From NCBI GenBank assembly GCA_015065605.1, contig SVPZ01000018.1, forward strand, positions 1-48,085: a stretch of 48,085 bases of DNA, in the 5' to 3' direction. The stretch's first letter is position 1. Each line of letters begins with the position of its first letter. Origin of the DNA: Oscillospiraceae bacterium. Lineage in GTDB: Bacteria > Bacillota > Clostridia > Oscillospirales > Acutalibacteraceae. Under the pieces are notes generated by a model. The model was given only the letters and a program-made list of their open reading frames with translations, was not told where the DNA came from and did not search any database. Below are positions 1 to 9,242 of this stretch, one piece after another. Position numbers and translations under genes: made by a program.

Positions 1-8
1 GCTAGGAC

Positions 9-62
9 CTCCTTGGTATATTTTGTTGGGTTGGCGAACCTCAACTTCAATATACCAAGGAG
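9..62 (+). promoter_or_regulatory. Shine-Dalgarno-sequestering leader hairpin
   Basis: Bases 9-22 pair perfectly with 49-62 (14 bp). An inner stem, 25-32 with 37-45 and one bulged base, is capped by a GGCG loop. The 3' arm ends in AAGGAG at 57-62, eight bases before an ATG at 71, so the ribosome binding site is wholly paired with a CTCCTT complement at 9-14. This is the geometry of a translational switch or RNA thermometer. It could also be the end of a repeated element cut by the window edge. No known riboswitch class was recognised. Confidence 0.6.
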
Positions 63-70
63 TTTTTATT

Positions 71-145
71 ATGTCCATAGCTAAAGCCCTTTTGCCCACT
101 GGCAGAGCCAGTGGTTGTCATACGAAATCAACCCCGATAAATTGA
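71..145 (+). CDS. 24-codon leader-type ORF
   Basis: A short ORF starts at ATG 71 behind AAGGAG with an 8-base spacer and stops at TGA 143-145, inside the loop of the following terminator hairpin. The peptide begins MSIAKALLPTGRASG and matches no family I recognise. A perfect 8-bp hairpin with a 3-base loop (96-103 with 107-114) lies inside the ORF. The tight packing of hairpin, start, hairpin, stop and terminator suggests a regulatory or mobile-element leader rather than a free-standing protein gene. Translation is inferred only from the ribosome binding site. Confidence 0.4.
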   Translation: MSIAKALLPTGRASGCHTKSTPIN

Positions 146-165
146 TGATTTATCGGGGTTTCTTA
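130..165 (+). terminator. Intrinsic terminator of the leader unit
   Basis: Bases 130-142 (AACCCCGATAAAT) pair perfectly with 148-160 around a TGATG loop, followed by TCTTAT on the plus strand. It lies 12 bases beyond the stop of the minus-strand esterase gene and may serve both strands, although the T-rich tail is poor in either direction. Confidence 0.65.
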
Positions 166-172
166 TAATAAG

Positions 173-3100
173 TTATTTTATCACGTTTGCTTTAAGGAAA
201 TCTTCAAGGGCTTTTGCTATAATTCTCTGCTGTGCAGCATCGGGATGTCCGTTTTGTCCCGCACTCATATTAAGAGGTACGTCGCAAAGGAAATATCCGT
301 TTTGGCTTCCTCCGAAAGAGTTTATTGCTCTGCTTGCTGATTCGCGGTATTTATCGGTCATACCACCCGACACCCAAACAATTTTAGCATCAGGATTATA
401 GGATTTAACCCTTTCGATTAACGCCTTCATACCATCTGCGAGTTCGGCTGTCTCGGCTTCGCTGTCAATAGTCTTAAAGCCCCAGTTATCGTTTGTACCA
501 AGATAAATAACAACAACGTCAGCCTGACGAGGTTCACTATAAGGTGTGGTAGTGCTTCTCCAACTGTTTTCAAGAATGTAAGAATTGTACCAATCACAGT
601 TAACGCCCTTTCCTCCACCCGAGTTAATATAAGCGCCGATACCGCTTCTTGAACGGATTCTCCAGTCAACGCCCATATTCATAGCAGAAAGGAATGCATA
701 AGAATTTGTACCGTCGGCTGCCCATCCGTTAGCGGTTCCGTCTCCGTCCCATTCGTCAGGAGTTCTGTGAACACCGATACCCGAAGTGATAGAGTCGCCG
801 ATATATTCTATAAGAAGTTCTGCTTCTTCACTCTTATAAAGTTCACCTGCCATATTAAAGCCCGTAATTACTGCGGCGCCGCCCTCACACGCTTCACGCT
901 GACGGATAAAGCGGATATCTTTTAACGTTGGATAGTTACCTACGTTAAAGGTAACCTTATATTTACCTTTAGTGATAAGTTCGGGTTCAAGCTGATCGGT
1001 AATGCATTTGCCGTCAATATAGAGGGTAAATTTATGAATTTCTAGATTTGTTCCTGCTTCAAGATAAACAGTAATATCCCCTACTGCCTTTGCATTAAGA
1101 ACAAGGGCAGAACCGTTCCAGTCAAAAGTATAACCTGCGCTATGCTTTTCGTTTGCGCCCATTAAACGCGCCTTTTCCATAACGGCAGAATCATTAAGAG
1201 AATAATCCTTTCTTAACGCTTCAAGATTGTTATATCCTACTACGTCGTCGATACAGAAGGTTAAGATATCGGAATAATGCACGCTGCCGTCATCAAGTAC
1301 AACGTAGCCTCTTGCCTTTACGGTACGGTCGTCTTTGATACCAAAATCGGTGGTATAAACACTAAAGGTGAGCACACCGTTTTCATAATTCCAACAGTTA
1401 TCAAGATTTTCGGTCTTTTCGTTTTTAATAATCTTGCTGTTTTCTCTTACAAGGGCTTCATCACTGTTTCCTGCGGCAATTAAAATACCACGCGCCAAAA
1501 CGTCAAAAGTATTACCGCTAAATAAGATTTTGCCGTTTGAATCAGCGTTATAACTGAAGTAGAAACGCATAGCCTGTTTGCCTGCAATTTGTGCGGCATC
1601 ATCTTTGAGCACCGAAACACCTTTGGTTTCTACCGCTTTACATACCGAGAAGGCGTCCATATAGACACTTCTTGCCGTATCGTTTACGTTTGCATTTATA
1701 ATAATTGCAGGGATACAGTAGGTTTCATCAATAAAGTCGGCAGTAAGGTCAATGGAAACCAAATTCCAATCGTTTTTTACGTCGTCTGCCTTTATAGTTA
1801 CGGTATTTTCATCGGTAACTTCAGCAAATTCATTAATATTTTTAGCGTTAACAAAGCTAAAGGTCAAATCCTTATCGCTTTGTCCTTCTGCTTTATACAT
1901 AAAGGTAAGTCTATAGGAAGTATTATCTTTAAGGAACACACCGTTACCGATATCGGCTATTTTATTGCTAACGGCATTATCTGTTTGCTTAAATAGCAAC
2001 GATTTTTCACTCATATAGCCGTTATTTGCGATTTTAAAGTTTTTGGTGCTAAATCCCGAAAGATTATTAAGGCTCCATTCACCCTGATGGAAAATGCCGT
2101 TTTCGTCGGTGTAGCCTCTATCATAACGGCTTATAACGTATCTGTTAGTAGCGTCGTAATAACCATTCGTGGGCACAGTACTCTGATTTTCAAAACCACA
2201 ATAGCTTTGCTGATCGTCAAGATATTCTATTGCTTTACCGTATTTTAGATAGAAGTAAGTAACACGCTCGTTTGTGAAATACAAATTGTTTGCATTGGCA
2301 ACTAGTTTTGTGCAATTTTCGTCATAGTACCAGTCGCCGCCGCTTACTGTATTACCTGTACCGTTGGCATTATAAACTTCTCGAGAGCCTTCAACGCTCG
2401 GCAAGGTGATTTTGGTCTCGATTTCGCCTGCTACATAGGTGGTATTGCCAAATTCGTCAACGATTGCAGCAGAAGGAATTTCCTCTACCATATAATCGTC
2501 AAAGTAAATCAGCACGTCGGCATCCTTTTCAAGATAGAGCCACATGTGAACTAAATCGCGGTCGCTTCCATTATGCTGAGCAAAGGTTTCGGGTGCTCTT
2601 ACGATATAAGAAGCCTCTACCCAGTCGTTTGTGGGAGCAGAAATAGTATAACCCAAGGTAGAAGCCACGCTGCCACCTGTCCACTGATTAGAATAAGCTG
2701 CCATAAACCAACCGAGTTTTACGGGAGTATCAACCTTTTCAGCCTTATAAGATACGGTAACCTTATAGTATGCGCCGCTAATTACTCTTATAGTAGTATT
2801 GGGATATACGGCATTATACTGCGCATAGGAATAGGTTAAGTTTGATTTGTGGTTTGAACAGTAGCTTCCTTTCAAGTGGTCGTACTTAAGCACACTGCCA
2901 CCTGTATAGCCACTGAACACGGATGCGCCGTCAATAATAGAGGTATTATTTTTGTAAACCTTGCCGTCTTCCGTTGTTGCTCCGTTATCATACATAAGAA
3001 AATAATTCTTATTTTGCGCTATTTCAGCTTCGGGATAGTTTTCAAAACCCGAATGGTAAACATTTGAATCAATAGGATTTACGGCATCGGTTTTTGATTT

Positions 3101-4783
3101 TTCTTCAATTCTGAATTCGTCGAAATAAGCCTCGCAGGGAGTAGTATCATTACCTGCGGTATTAAGGAAACGAAGGAAAAGATTATCGTAACCCGATTTA
3201 ACTTCTCCTGTTTTAAAATAAATTTCGCCTACGCGCCAGCTTCCCTTAACGTTATTTATAGTAACTGCCTGACTGTCCGCAATTACTCTGTTTGTAGCAT
3301 CCCAAAAGTTAGAGGCTGCAACCATAGGAATTATCTTTATTCCGCAAGCGCTTTTTTCGGTAAAGTAATAACGGAAGGTTATTCTGTATTCCTTATTACT
3401 TTCTACCTTCCATAAATCTATATTATGTTCAAGTGCAGAATAACCGCGTTTCATATAATATGTGTCGGGTTTCCACTCGGGAGCAGTAGTGCCTGTCACG
3501 GCAACGTAGGTATCGGTAGCCTTGTCGTAGATATGATAATCCTTATATCCGGTAGTCCAGTTAAAAGGCTGACTTTCGCTGAGTCCGTATTCTACGTTTC
3601 TGTAACGAATAGATTTATTGCCCGAGTATGCAAATTCATCGGTAATCTTTACGTGGGAAGAAACACTCGTATAATCATAGGATTTATGGTTTTCAAAACC
3701 GAAAATATCACGCTGATAAGCATAAACGGTAAGTGCGCCTGCAGTCATTTTTTCGGGCACAGGGATATATTCATCCTTGGATAAAGACCAAACGTAGTCG
3801 CCCTTATGATTAGGAGTTAACGCAGGATATTTTACCTCTTCACCCGGAATGAAATTTCCGGTTGTAACGTTGTTCCCGTTTATAAATTTAACTTGAGGCG
3901 GATCAAGTTTAACCTCAATTTCAACTATTTCCCAAACGTTATTGTAGGTTTCGCCGTCAACGGTAAAGGTACCGCCACCGCCGTTAATTGTAAAATAGTT
4001 ATTATAAACGCGATCTTCAATATATTTATCATTTTCCCAAGCATTTGTCGTCGGGTTTTGCTTTGAACTCCAAACGTCAACAATAAATGAATAGGACTTA
4101 TTAGCACTGTCATAAACAGCATTATTATCGGTAACTATTTTAAGGGAACCGTCATAATACTGCGCTTTATTACTGCTGTCAAAACCGTCGTGGGTTTTAG
4201 CGGTATTTCCTGCATAAAGCATACTGGTGGATTGGAAAAGGAACTTGACGTTCTGTCTGTCGTTAAGAACACCCTGATAACTGCCGGATGTAGTAAAATA
4301 ACCCTTTTGCCAATCAAGTTCTGACGCAGGAAGGGGTGTATTGGAAGCGCCCATACCAAAGTGAAGCTGTCCGTAAGCATTAAGGCTTTCAACAAAGAAC
4401 TTCATAGAAACCGTATAAGAAGCGTTGGGTGCAATTTCAAAGGGAGTACCGTCCGATTTAAGAGGAGTCCACTGCCAAGAGGTACCGCTCTTTGACTCGA
4501 TTCGCATAGTATCCTTTGTTTCGCCTGTTGCTTTATCGGTTATACTGCTCTCAGATATAGTAGTTTTGCCGCTTGACGTATCCCACAAAGGATAATATGA
4601 ATTATTTTTATGGGTAGCCTTTGCTCCCGAAGTATAATTCATATAAGTAGTACCGTCTTCCCCAAAGGTGAATTTATAGTAGGTATCCCCTGTGAAAGTT
4701 GACTGCGCATTAGCCGTCACCGGCACAATCAAGGTAGCCAAAAGCAACAATATAGTTAAAATTAAACTTAAGCACTTTTTCAT
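173..4783 (-). CDS. Secreted multi-module SGNH/CE2-like carbohydrate esterase
   Basis: A 1536-residue exported protein. The start is placed at 4783 because AAAGGTG sits five bases upstream; the in-frame ATG at 4801 would place that site inside the gene. Residues 1-26 form a signal peptide ending in TANA. Three modules open with a GFEN motif (FGFENHKSY, SGFENYPEA, CGFENQSTV), each roughly 200 residues and probably carbohydrate-binding jelly rolls of the CBM4/9 type, with short beta-grasp-like repeats between them. The C-terminal 350 residues resemble CE2 acetyl esterases: a small beta domain, then an SGNH hydrolase with GDSIT near residue 1329, GTND near 1429 and GHPD near 1512. It probably removes acetyl groups from a polysaccharide outside the cell. 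No sortase or membrane anchor is visible at the C-terminus. The gene is monocistronic with its own promoter. Confidence 0.8.
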   Translation of the reverse strand: MKKCLSLILTILLLLATLIVPVTANAQSTFTGDTYYKFTFGEDGTTYMNYTSGAKATHKNNSYYPLWDTSSGKTTISESSITDKATGETKDTMRIESKSGTSWQWTPLKSDGTPFEIAPNASYTVSMKFFVESLNAYGQLHFGMGASNTPLPASELDWQKGYFTTSGSYQGVLNDRQNVKFLFQSTSMLYAGNTAKTHDGFDSSNKAQYYDGSLKIVTDNNAVYDSANKSYSFIVDVWSSKQNPTTNAWENDKYIEDRVYNNYFTINGGGGTFTVDGETYNNVWEIVEIEVKLDPPQVKFINGNNVTTGNFIPGEEVKYPALTPNHKGDYVWSLSKDEYIPVPEKMTAGALTVYAYQRDIFGFENHKSYDYTSVSSHVKITDEFAYSGNKSIRYRNVEYGLSESQPFNWTTGYKDYHIYDKATDTYVAVTGTTAPEWKPDTYYMKRGYSALEHNIDLWKVESNKEYRITFRYYFTEKSACGIKIIPMVAASNFWDATNRVIADSQAVTINNVKGSWRVGEIYFKTGEVKSGYDNLFLRFLNTAGNDTTPCEAYFDEFRIEEKSKTDAVNPIDSNVYHSGFENYPEAEIAQNKNYFLMYDNGATTEDGKVYKNNTSIIDGASVFSGYTGGSVLKYDHLKGSYCSNHKSNLTYSYAQYNAVYPNTTIRVISGAYYKVTVSYKAEKVDTPVKLGWFMAAYSNQWTGGSVASTLGYTISAPTNDWVEASYIVRAPETFAQHNGSDRDLVHMWLYLEKDADVLIYFDDYMVEEIPSAAIVDEFGNTTYVAGEIETKITLPSVEGSREVYNANGTGNTVSGGDWYYDENCTKLVANANNLYFTNERVTYFYLKYGKAIEYLDDQQSYCGFENQSTVPTNGYYDATNRYVISRYDRGYTDENGIFHQGEWSLNNLSGFSTKNFKIANNGYMSEKSLLFKQTDNAVSNKIADIGNGVFLKDNTSYRLTFMYKAEGQSDKDLTFSFVNAKNINEFAEVTDENTVTIKADDVKNDWNLVSIDLTADFIDETYCIPAIIINANVNDTARSVYMDAFSVCKAVETKGVSVLKDDAAQIAGKQAMRFYFSYNADSNGKILFSGNTFDVLARGILIAAGNSDEALVRENSKIIKNEKTENLDNCWNYENGVLTFSVYTTDFGIKDDRTVKARGYVVLDDGSVHYSDILTFCIDDVVGYNNLEALRKDYSLNDSAVMEKARLMGANEKHSAGYTFDWNGSALVLNAKAVGDITVYLEAGTNLEIHKFTLYIDGKCITDQLEPELITKGKYKVTFNVGNYPTLKDIRFIRQREACEGGAAVITGFNMAGELYKSEEAELLIEYIGDSITSGIGVHRTPDEWDGDGTANGWAADGTNSYAFLSAMNMGVDWRIRSRSGIGAYINSGGGKGVNCDWYNSYILENSWRSTTTPYSEPRQADVVVIYLGTNDNWGFKTIDSEAETAELADGMKALIERVKSYNPDAKIVWVSGGMTDKYRESASRAINSFGGSQNGYFLCDVPLNMSAGQNGHPDAAQQRIIAKALEDFLKANVIK

Positions 4784-4819
4784 TTTATCACCTTTTGTCA
4801 TAATTTGATGTATAAATTT

Positions 4820-4847
4820 ATTTTACCATATATTTTAAAAAAGTCAA
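4820..4847 (-). promoter_or_regulatory. Promoter of the SGNH esterase gene
   Basis: On the minus strand, TTGACT (4842-4847), a 16-bp spacer and TAAAAT (4820-4825) lie just upstream of the ATG at 4783. Confidence 0.6.
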
Positions 4848-4858
4848 CACCGTTTAAA

Positions 4859-4906
4859 CGCCCACGCCCCGTAAGGAAGGAAATACTGCCCTACGGGGCG
4901 TGGGCG
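4859..4906. terminator. 15-bp GC-rich palindrome at the end of the GRE operon
   Basis: Bases 4859-4873 pair perfectly with 4892-4906 around an 18-base loop. It separates the split-transketolase genes from the esterase promoter and would terminate the eight-gene operon. No clean T-run follows on the minus strand (TTTAAACGG), while the plus strand has TTTTTT 10 bases on. The length and GC-richness also fit a dispersed palindromic repeat. Confidence 0.55.
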
Positions 4907-4927
4907 AATGCGCAGACTTTTTTATAA

Positions 4928-5884
4928 CTACTTTAAAATTTCTTTAACATTAGCTACAATATCTTCACTTCCGTAATGAAGATTTTTAAGCATATCGGAA
5001 AAGGTGCCAAATCCCGGATACATGTCGGGAATACCCATACGTTTCACCTTGCAGGGAATACCGGATTCAGCAACAACACCACAAATCTTCGTGCCCATAC
5101 CGCAGGATTTAAAATGATCTTCAACGGTAACGATTTTGCCGATTTTATTTGCCAATTTAAGAATCAATTCCTCGTCCAGAGGCTTTATTGTGTGCATATC
5201 GATAACCGTTACGTTAATGCCTTCTTTTCTGAGTTTTTTGGCGGCGTCAACTGCATAAGAAACCATTATACCGGTAGCAATAATAGCACAGTCTTCACCT
5301 TCCATAATAGTTATGCCCTTACCAATCTCAAATTTATAATCCTCTTTATAAACTGCAGATTCGTTTCTGCCGTTAGCCATACGGATATAAACGGGTCCTT
5401 GCATTTGGGCGGCAGCATGGAAAGCCTTAACGGTCTGGTCAGGGTCACCCGGACAAATAACCGTCATATTGGGAATAGAACCTATAAGTGCCAAATCTTC
5501 CATAGCATAGTGAGTCGAGCCAAGCATACCAAGAGAAACACCTGTATTACAAGCAATAAATTTTACGTTATGATTTTGATAGCCTACGTTTGTTCTTATA
5601 GCTTCAAAGGAGCGCATACTTAAAAAAGCAGACATTCCGTAGATAAAAGGAACGTAACCCTCAAGAGCAAGTCCCGAAGCAATATCAACAGCCGAGTTTT
5701 CTGCAATGCCGACGTTAAAATGTTGATCCTTGCAGGTATTCATAAATTCAGGAAATGCCGCGCGTGTCATATCGGGAGATACAAGACAAAACTTTTTATT
5801 TTTCTTAGCGTATTCAATTATAGCCTTATCCATTATAGGACGTCCGCTTCTTATAACTTCGCCCAATTCATAAGTTTCTATCAT
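4928..5884 (-). CDS. Split transketolase, C-terminal subunit
   Basis: This 318-residue protein is the pyrimidine-binding plus C-terminal half of a transketolase. It carries the GIAENSAVDIASG segment, whose Glu activates the thiamine pyrophosphate cofactor in partner subunits. With the adjacent N-terminal subunit it should transfer two-carbon ketol units between a ketose and an aldose. AAGGAGG lies seven bases before ATG 5884 and overlaps the stop of the upstream subunit gene, so the two are translated as a pair. Dedicated split transketolases are known in sugar-specific routes (apulose-4-phosphate transketolase, sulfo-transketolase). Its place at the end of the GRE operon suggests a special substrate rather than the general pentose phosphate role. 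Confidence 0.88.
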   Translation of the reverse strand: MIETYELGEVIRSGRPIMDKAIIEYAKKNKKFCLVSPDMTRAAFPEFMNTCKDQHFNVGIAENSAVDIASGLALEGYVPFIYGMSAFLSMRSFEAIRTNVGYQNHNVKFIACNTGVSLGMLGSTHYAMEDLALIGSIPNMTVICPGDPDQTVKAFHAAAQMQGPVYIRMANGRNESAVYKEDYKFEIGKGITIMEGEDCAIIATGIMVSYAVDAAKKLRKEGINVTVIDMHTIKPLDEELILKLANKIGKIVTVEDHFKSCGMGTKICGVVAESGIPCKVKRMGIPDMYPGFGTFSDMLKNLHYGSEDIVANVKEILK

Positions 5885-5896
5885 TTTACTGCCTCC

Positions 5897-6745
5897 TTAA
5901 TAACCGCGTGAATTTTTAATAGACTCAAGGGCTTCTTTTAATTGCTCGTCGTTAAACATACCGTTGTGCCAGTTAACTCTATCTTCGATAAAATCAACAC
6001 CCTTACCCTTTACGGTATTTCCTATAATAACCGTAGGGATATCGGAGTCTTCTGTCGGAAGACTGTCTAGAGCATCTACAATTTCTTCCATATTGTGTCC
6101 GTCTATAACAATAGTGTTCCAACCAAAAGCCTTCCATTTGTCTGCAAAGGGCTCCATCTTCATACCGTTTTCGCTCGTTTCAGTTGGAGCAGAAAGGCTC
6201 ATTTTGTTTCTATCAACAAAAGCAACAAGGTTACCGAGTTTAAAATTAGAAGCCGCAAGCGCCGCTTCCCATACCGAGCCCTCAGCACATTCCGCATCCC
6301 CCATCATAGTAAATACGTAATGCTTTTCGCCTTTAAGCTTTGCGGCAAGAGCAAGACCTACCGATAAAGGAAGTCCGTGACCAAGAGAGCCCGAAGACAT
6401 TTCGAGGGCGGGATTTTGAACCTTGCAGGGATGGGCGCCGTAACGACTGCCGTATTTTCCGTAGGTTTCAAAAATCTCCTCAAGATCGTCATATCCGGCC
6501 ATCGCCATTGCTATATAAAGACAAGCGGCAGCATGTCCTTTACTAAGCAAAAATCTATCTCTGCCCTCCCACTTTACGTTTTGGGGTTCTTTGCGCATTT
6601 TATACATATATATCGCAGTAATCATATCAGCCATCGATAAATCTCCGCCGATATGTATATCTGCTCTGTTAGCAAGTTTTGCTATGTTACAGCGCATTTC
6701 ATACGCTTGTTCTTTAAGCTGTCTGACTATTTTAGCATCTGCCAT
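5897..6745 (-). CDS. Split transketolase, N-terminal (TPP-binding) subunit
   Basis: A 282-residue thiamine-pyrophosphate-binding half of transketolase. The cofactor motif is visible as GDAECAEGSVWEA followed by a VDRN segment; the usual GDG is GDA here. GHGLPLSVGLALA is the typical phosphate-contact stretch. The start is set at 6745, where GAGGAG precedes ATG; the longer frame from 6763 would encode the ribosome binding site. It pairs with the C-terminal subunit 12 bases downstream and follows the isomerase gene by 17 bases. The role is ketol transfer on a ketose produced in this operon (inference). Confidence 0.88.
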   Translation of the reverse strand: MADAKIVRQLKEQAYEMRCNIAKLANRADIHIGGDLSMADMITAIYMYKMRKEPQNVKWEGRDRFLLSKGHAAACLYIAMAMAGYDDLEEIFETYGKYGSRYGAHPCKVQNPALEMSSGSLGHGLPLSVGLALAAKLKGEKHYVFTMMGDAECAEGSVWEAALAASNFKLGNLVAFVDRNKMSLSAPTETSENGMKMEPFADKWKAFGWNTIVIDGHNMEEIVDALDSLPTEDSDIPTVIIGNTVKGKGVDFIEDRVNWHNGMFNDEQLKEALESIKNSRGY

Positions 6746-6762
6746 AGTTGTTTCTCCTCTCA

Positions 6763-8163
6763 CTATACGGGGTCTGCCTCAATTTCGGGCATAAACTTGC
6801 AAAATTCCTTTAATACTTCGCCATATCCACCCTCAACTTCAGCCATATGGTGAATATAAGGTCCTTCAATAAGTTTTCTTTCCCATTTGGCAAAATCGTT
6901 AAGTTTTGCCCAAAGGTACGTGCCCGTGGTATAAGGTCCGTCGACAGTATCGAATTCACCGATAAACAGTTTATATTTGCCCGCTTCCTGATCAAGACGT
7001 GACACTGTGTAATGTCCATCCTTTACGTTAAACCACTGTTTTTGATCAAGACAATGCGCCTCGCAGTCCTCTTTCTTAAGAGAATATGCAAAGGGACCGC
7101 AATGCCAAATAAGTTCGCTGTTTCTGTCCTTTAAGCCTCTTACGGTAAATTCCCCAAAGAAAGGAGGATTTTCACCAAGACAGGCACAGGAAAGAAGCGC
7201 CATCGTAAGTACGCCGTTCATATCGCTTTCACAGGATATAATGTATCCCATATCAGCAAGTATCGAATAGGCTATACAAGGAAATACTCCTATACCGCCA
7301 AGGTCAGCCATAAGTGCCGACCAACACTCAGCACAAATAACGTCAAGCTTATATTCCTTAAACATCCATTTATAAACAAGCACAAGACCGTAAACTTTTT
7401 TCGCCTTTTCGTTATCAAAATCGTCTTCTGCTATATATCTGCTTAAAATAAGTTTTGCGCCGTCGTTTAATTCCTCAGAATTTTCAGCCATAATTTCATC
7501 GAACTTTTTGCGCATTACCACGTTATTTATAGGAACTATCTGAATACCGAATTTTTGCAAAAGTTCTGCATCGTTAAACATAACCGAGCAGAAAGGCTTT
7601 GGGCGCAGACCCATCTGTCCTACTCGCATATCCTTAAAATTCTTAACCATACAGGCAACCGAAATAAAGTTTTTAAAGCCTTTTAAGAAGGGTTCTTCAT
7701 TTACCTTGCAGGTTTCGATATAAGAAAACGGAACGTTTCTTCTTTGAAGCTGACGGCTGACCGCAAAAAGTCCACATTGACTGTCTGTCCAGCGTGTACC
7801 GTCTTCTTCAATATAGTCATCAATGGGAGCCCATATAAGAACGGGTTTTCCCATTTCTTTAGCAAGTAATGCAACCGTTTCCTCGGGACCGAAATTAGCG
7901 TTTATAAAAAGAATAGCGTCAACCTTTTCTTTTTTAAACACCTCGGCAACCTTAGGCACGTCATCCTCGCTGAAAAGAAGCCCCGATTCGGTAATATATG
8001 TCAAATCGATAAAACTCACCTTTTCGTTTTCAAAGTTTTCTCTTATATATTTAATATTTGCTTTTCCTCGTTCTTCTGCCTTACCCCAGTTGAAAATGCC
8101 CTTTCGAGGGGTGGTATCACGTCTTACGGGGACAAGACCGATTTTCACATTATAGTTCAACAT
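6763..8163 (-). CDS. L-fucose/L-arabinose isomerase-family protein (GRE operon)
   Basis: This 466-residue protein is of the FucI/AraA superfamily, which interconverts aldoses and ketoses with a divalent metal. Metal-site candidates are the Glu and Asp in CESDMNG, the His in WHCGPF and the paired His in GPYIHHM near the C-terminus, in the order expected for the family. The N-terminal half is the Rossmann-like substrate region. The start at 8163 follows AAGGAGTCTTAAT and lies one base after the mutarotase stop, so translation is probably coupled. It is distinct from the second family member at 41759. The substrate cannot be read from sequence; the neighbouring mutarotases favour an L-sugar or deoxy sugar. 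Confidence 0.8.
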   Translation of the reverse strand: MLNYNVKIGLVPVRRDTTPRKGIFNWGKAEERGKANIKYIRENFENEKVSFIDLTYITESGLLFSEDDVPKVAEVFKKEKVDAILFINANFGPEETVALLAKEMGKPVLIWAPIDDYIEEDGTRWTDSQCGLFAVSRQLQRRNVPFSYIETCKVNEEPFLKGFKNFISVACMVKNFKDMRVGQMGLRPKPFCSVMFNDAELLQKFGIQIVPINNVVMRKKFDEIMAENSEELNDGAKLILSRYIAEDDFDNEKAKKVYGLVLVYKWMFKEYKLDVICAECWSALMADLGGIGVFPCIAYSILADMGYIISCESDMNGVLTMALLSCACLGENPPFFGEFTVRGLKDRNSELIWHCGPFAYSLKKEDCEAHCLDQKQWFNVKDGHYTVSRLDQEAGKYKLFIGEFDTVDGPYTTGTYLWAKLNDFAKWERKLIEGPYIHHMAEVEGGYGEVLKEFCKFMPEIEADPV

Positions 8164-8164
8164 A

Positions 8165-9232
8165 TTAAGACTCCTTATCTATAGAAAATCTGTATTCAGT
8201 TACAGTTTTAAAGGTTTCACCGGATTTTATAATACAAGACGGAAACGCCTCATTATTTACACTGTCGGGGAAAAACTGCGTTTCAAGGCAAAACGCCTGA
8301 TGTGTAACGTAGGGCACTCCTTTTTTACCCTTTGTGTGCGGATAATTGCCAAGTCCGTTGCCGCCGTAGAACTGAACACCCGGCAAATCGGTATAGGTTT
8401 CCATTTTTCTGCCTGAGTTAGGTTCAACAGTTATTGCGGCGCACCTTAAAGTTTTATCGTAATTTCTTATAACAAAATTATGGTCATAACCGTTTCCGAA
8501 AGAAAGTTGCTGACATTCGTCGGTTTTAAATAGGTCTTTTCCGATTTCTTTAAACTCTCTGAAATCGAAAGGAGTGTTTTCAACAGCCATAAGACGTCCG
8601 TCGGGGATGCAGCCTTTATCCTTTACGCTCGTTATGTAATCAGCGTTTATAAGCATCTTGTGTCCTCTTACGTTTTCACATTTAAAGCCACCGAGGTTAA
8701 AGAAAGCGTGATTGGTAAAGTTCATCGGAGTATCCTTGTCGGAAACCCCCTCGTATTCTATTTTCAAAACGTTATTTTCATCAAAACTATAAATAACCTT
8801 TACCTTTAAATTTCCGGGATAACCGCCTTCACCATCACAGCTTTCAAGGTTTAAAATCAGTTTATCTTGTTCTATTTCGCTTCTCCAAATTTTATTATGA
8901 AATCCGTCTTTACCGCCGTGCAGATGGTTTTCACCGTTATTCTTTTCTAAAACGTACTGCTGTCCGTTAAGGGTAAACTCTGCTTTTCCTATTCGGTTAG
9001 CATATCTTCCTACAAGTTTTCCGAAAAAGCCACCCCAATCCTCAATAGACTGCACGGTATCGTATCCAACGATAATATCGTCGAAATCGCCGTTTTTATC
9101 GGGCAAAACTATATTTGTTACTGCGCCTCCCAAATCGGTTATATTAACATAGGCCCCGCTTTTATTGCTGAGCTTAAAGGAAAATATTTCTTCTCCCGTG
9201 CTAAGTTTTCCCAAACTATGTTTTTCTATCAT
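8165..9232 (-). CDS. Aldose 1-epimerase (galactose mutarotase family)
   Basis: A 355-residue GalM-type mutarotase that equilibrates alpha and beta anomers of a free aldose. Family marks include NRIGKAEFTLNG, the NHLHGGKDGFH segment with a conserved His, TNHAFFNLGG with the second catalytic His, and a late QFYGGNGLG. The start is taken at ATG 9232, six bases after GTGAGGTG; the frame can extend to a GTG at 9241 that lies inside that site. It lies between the GRE activase and the isomerase, which fits delivering the right anomer to the isomerase. It is the second mutarotase in the operon, beside the RhaM-type protein. Confidence 0.88.
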   Translation of the reverse strand: MIEKHSLGKLSTGEEIFSFKLSNKSGAYVNITDLGGAVTNIVLPDKNGDFDDIIVGYDTVQSIEDWGGFFGKLVGRYANRIGKAEFTLNGQQYVLEKNNGENHLHGGKDGFHNKIWRSEIEQDKLILNLESCDGEGGYPGNLKVKVIYSFDENNVLKIEYEGVSDKDTPMNFTNHAFFNLGGFKCENVRGHKMLINADYITSVKDKGCIPDGRLMAVENTPFDFREFKEIGKDLFKTDECQQLSFGNGYDHNFVIRNYDKTLRCAAITVEPNSGRKMETYTDLPGVQFYGGNGLGNYPHTKGKKGVPYVTHQAFCLETQFFPDSVNNEAFPSCIIKSGETFKTVTEYRFSIDKES

Positions 9233-9242
9233 TAAAAACACC

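Noticed and set aside
71-145. IS200-type transposase start (its ribosome binding site is also hidden in a hairpin)
   Set aside because: The frame ends after 24 codons and has no likeness to TnpA.
4976-5623. Plus-strand frame of 215 codons
   Set aside because: Antisense of the transketolase C-terminal subunit, with no recognisable protein features.
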